13,619 bases of DNA. Source: JAICLL01 sp035252155 (GTDB taxonomy: Bacteria; Planctomycetota; Planctomycetia; Pirellulales; JAICIG01). The notes beneath the pieces are model-generated. The model was not told where the DNA came from and ran no database searches. It worked only from the letters and a program-made list of their open reading frames with translations. The stretch spans positions 1 through 13,619 of the forward strand of contig DATFDL010000611.1 in NCBI GenBank assembly GCA_035252155.1. The letters run 5' to 3'. Positions 11,641 to 13,619 of this stretch are shown one piece after another. Position 1 is the first letter of the stretch, and each line of letters opens with the position of its first letter. A program made the translations under genes and the position numbers.

Positions 11641-13119
11641 CTATCGCTGCTTTTTTGCCCGCATCCGCTTGCGGGCTTCTTTTTCACGCTGTTTGCGAAG
11701 CTTATTGCGCTCGTCACTGGTCAGCCGCTTGCCGGTGCCCTTCTTTTGCTTGGCCAGCATGCCGCCGGGATCGAACACGCCCTTCTTTTGCAACTGCTGC
11801 ACCTCGCGCATCCGGTCGCGCATGCCCATGCCCGAAATCCGTTTCATCACGTCGGCAATGCCGTCGAACTGCTTGACGAGCTGGCTGATCTCGGCGGGAT
11901 CGACGCCGGCGCCCGCGGCGATGCGCCGCCGACGGCTGGCGTCGATGGTGCGGGAAGGGTTGCGCCGCTCGTCGGGCGTCATCGAGTCGATGATGCCGCA
12001 GAGCCGGTTCATGTCGCCCTCGGCATCGATGTCGCCCATCATTTCCTTCATGCCGCCCATGCCGGGAATCAGGCCCATCAGTTTGTTCAGCGGCCCCATC
12101 CGGCGGGTCTGGGTGATCATGTTGCGGAAGTCTTCGAGCGTGAACTCGCCTTTGCGGGTCCGCTCTTCGAGCCGCTGCATCTCTTCCTGGTCGATCTTTT
12201 GCTGCGCCTGCTCGACCAAAGAGACAATATCGCCCATGCCCAGAATGCGGCCGGCCATCCGTTCGGGGTGGAACTCTTCGAGGGCATCGAGGTGTTCTCC
12301 CACGCCCATGAATTTGATCGGCACGCCGGTGACTTGCTTGACGCTCAGCGCCGCCCCGCCGCGAGCGTCGCCATCGAGCTTGGTCATGATGACGCCGTCG
12401 AGTTCCAACGCCTCGTTGAACGCCTTGGCGCTGTTGACGGCGTCTTGCCCCGTCATGGCATCGACCACCAGGTAAACTTGCTCCGGCTCGACGCGGCGAT
12501 CGATGCGCTTAAGTTGCTCCATCAACTCGTCGTCGATGTGCAGCCGCCCGGCCGTGTCGAGAATGACCACCTGGGCGCCGATCTCGCGCGCGTGGCGAGT
12601 GGCGTTTTGGCAGACGGCCACGGGATCGGCGGAGCCCGCCTCGGCATAGACGGGCAGGCCAAGCTGCTGGCCGATGACCTGCAATTGCTCGACGGCGGCT
12701 GGCCGCTGCAAGTCGGCGGCCACCAGTAGCGGCTTGCGGCCGCGCGAGTGAATCAGCCGGCCCAGCTTGCCGCAGGTGGTCGTCTTGCCCGAACCTTGCA
12801 GGCCGCACAGCATCAATACGGTTACATCGCCCCGCAGGTGGAGCGAGTGGTCAACCGGCCCCATCAGGTTGACCAGTTCCTGGTGGACGATGCCGACCAC
12901 TTGCTGCTCGGGGCGCAGCGAGCGGAGCACCTGTTCGCCCACGGCCTGCTCGGTGACGCGGCCCATGAACTCTTTCACCACGTCGACGCTGACGTCGGCT
13001 TCGAGCAGGGCCTGGCGGACCAACTGCAGGCCATCGCGCATGTTCGCCTCGGTCAGCCGGGCTTTGCCGGTGAGCGTGCGAAACGCCGATTGCAGGCCGT
13101 GTTGCAGCGAGTCGAACAT
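11641..13119 (-). CDS. ffh: Signal recognition particle GTPase Ffh (SRP54)
   Basis: Binds signal sequences of nascent membrane proteins together with the SRP RNA and docks on FtsY. NG domain: GTPase P-loop GLQGSGKTTT (106-115), DLQRPAA (136-142), DTAGRLHIDDELM (188-200) and TKLDGDARGGA (246-256). The M domain follows, Met-rich: MGPLNKLMGLIPGMGGMKEMMGDID, and DERRNPSRTIDASRRRRIAAGAG, which binds the RNA. The end is a Lys/Arg-rich tail (NKLRKQREKEARKRMRAKKQR). At 492 aa it is somewhat longer than the 453 aa of E. coli. I start at MFDSLQHGLQSAFRTLTGKA, the family N-terminus; the longer frame to 13221 adds an unlikely basic leader and would reach into the rpsU side. Confidence 0.98.
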   Translation of the reverse strand: MFDSLQHGLQSAFRTLTGKARLTEANMRDGLQLVRQALLEADVSVDVVKEFMGRVTEQAVGEQVLRSLRPEQQVVGIVHQELVNLMGPVDHSLHLRGDVTVLMLCGLQGSGKTTTCGKLGRLIHSRGRKPLLVAADLQRPAAVEQLQVIGQQLGLPVYAEAGSADPVAVCQNATRHAREIGAQVVILDTAGRLHIDDELMEQLKRIDRRVEPEQVYLVVDAMTGQDAVNSAKAFNEALELDGVIMTKLDGDARGGAALSVKQVTGVPIKFMGVGEHLDALEEFHPERMAGRILGMGDIVSLVEQAQQKIDQEEMQRLEERTRKGEFTLEDFRNMITQTRRMGPLNKLMGLIPGMGGMKEMMGDIDAEGDMNRLCGIIDSMTPDERRNPSRTIDASRRRRIAAGAGVDPAEISQLVKQFDGIADVMKRISGMGMRDRMREVQQLQKKGVFDPGGMLAKQKKGTGKRLTSDERNKLRKQREKEARKRMRAKKQR

Positions 13120-13285
13120 GGGCGGGTGGGGACCAAACGGGCGTGGCGGCGGGAAGCGCCAAGCCGCGTATTTTAGCAAGGACCGGCGGTGGCTGGCAAC
13201 TCTCGAATCGGGCCAAATCACGGATGGACATCGACCGAACGGGTCGGCTATATTGACCGGTTCCCTCGTGCCGATAAGAGTTTAG

Positions 13286-13319
13286 GCGTCGAGCATTGAG
13301 CTAAGTCCGACGCTTTTTT
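13286..13319 (+). terminator. Terminator-like hairpin with T-run upstream of rpsU
   Basis: GCGTCG (13286-13291) pairs with CGACGC (13308-13313) across 16 bases and is followed by six T. It has terminator form on the plus strand, but no plus-strand gene lies between it and the divergent ffh start. It therefore sits in the rpsU leader and may act as an attenuator, or stop stray transcription. The stem is only six pairs with a large loop. Confidence 0.5.
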
Positions 13320-13350
13320 CCGTGGTTCTGGTCCTGTTCGTGTCCTAGTA

Positions 13351-13359
13351 AAGGAGGAG
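13351..13359 (+). promoter_or_regulatory. Strong ribosome-binding site of rpsU
   Basis: AAGGAGGAG lies just upstream of a GTG start. It is the best Shine-Dalgarno in the window and decides the GTG at 13362 as the start codon. Confidence 0.9.
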
Positions 13360-13361
13360 TT

Positions 13362-13571
13362 GTGGTCAAGTTGAACGTTCGGGAGCGCGAATCGATCCAA
13401 GAGGCGGTTCGCCGTTTCCGAAAACTAGTCGAACGCAGCGGTATCAAAAAGGAGATGCGACGAAAAGAGTATTACGAGAAGCCCAGCGAAACCCGCCGCC
13501 GCGCACGGTTGCGCGCCGAGCGCCGCACCCGCCGCAATTCGATCTTGATGGTCGGCGGAAAGCTGCCCTAA
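13362..13571 (+). CDS. rpsU: 30S ribosomal protein S21
   Basis: Small basic protein of the 30S platform, involved in initiation on mRNA. At 69 aa it is complete, with the family pattern: VKLNVRERESIQEAVRRFRKLVERSGI, then KKEMRRKEYYEKPSETRRR and a basic C-terminal helix ARLRAERRTRRN. The GTG start follows a strong ribosome site. It is divergent from ffh. A weak TTGACC at 13253-13258 with GATAAG 14 bases further on could be the promoter, ahead of the terminator-like hairpin. Confidence 0.97.
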   Translation: MVKLNVRERESIQEAVRRFRKLVERSGIKKEMRRKEYYEKPSETRRRARLRAERRTRRNSILMVGGKLP

Positions 13572-13619
13572 GCCTGGCTGGGCTGGATGATTGTCGTCTT
13601 TCGCTCCGCGAAAGTAACG

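Noticed and set aside
11593..12729. Plus-strand frames opposite ffh
   Set aside because: Shadow frames rich in His/Gly/Arg; ffh motifs are unambiguous on the minus strand.
1..13619. CRISPR array, transposase or integrase
   Set aside because: No regular spacer-repeat pattern and no recombinase motif in any frame I read; the accessory block has no visible mobility gene in this window.

Overview
The window reads as chromosomal DNA of a GC-rich bacterium, most likely a member of the Planctomycetota (Pirellulales-like). The support is indirect: an ffh-rpsP-trmD-rplS ribosomal/SRP gene order without rimM, long low-complexity tails on S16 and Ffh, many intergenic short palindromes, and frequent lack of Shine-Dalgarno sites. 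Phylogenetic placement is inference, not something I could test.

Layout. (1) 1-2751, minus: the first 917 codons of cobalamin-dependent methionine synthase (metH), running off the left edge. (2) 2752-3256: a 505-base gene-free stretch rich in perfect palindromes, including two copies of a 26-base palindrome. (3) 3257-8646, all but one gene on plus: an accessory block. It holds a secreted protein of unknown function, a dCTP-deaminase/dUTPase-fold protein fused to a winged helix and lacking the catalytic Glu, a small translationally coupled protein, an unusual class II tRNA, a ribbon-helix-helix/AT-hook regulator on the minus strand, a divergent promoter pair, two small unknown proteins, and a type II restriction-modification cassette (Vsr-like nickase, C5 cytosine methyltransferase, DUF4928-like putative endonuclease). 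(4) 8792-13119, minus: sdhB, rplS, trmD, rpsP and ffh, transcribed in the order ffh to sdhB, with palindromic repeats in the gaps. (5) 13362-13571, plus: rpsU behind a terminator-like hairpin.

The most interesting object is the RNA gene at 5273-5360. It does not fit a canonical 7/5 tRNA but folds cleanly as a 9/3 cloverleaf: nine-position acceptor stem with one mismatch, three-pair T-stem, Sec-like five-pair D-stem with GG in the loop, five-pair anticodon stem and five-pair variable arm. The anticodon is UAU (codon AUA, normally Ile), while the long variable arm and G73 are serine-type features. Its 5' leader is complementary to its own acceptor and D-arm strands, so a second, mutually exclusive fold is possible. 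AUA codons occur in several neighbouring accessory genes, including four in the putative restriction endonuclease. This resembles the reported 'allo-tRNA' 8/4 and 9/3 class and may be a missense-decoding or regulatory RNA.

Just beyond it lie two divergent promoters whose -10 regions are the two arms of a perfect 11-bp inverted repeat. One drives an apparently leaderless ribbon-helix-helix gene, and the other the small-gene/Vsr/methyltransferase/endonuclease run. A simple reading is that the regulator binds the shared GTATATAC boxes and controls itself and the restriction-modification operon.
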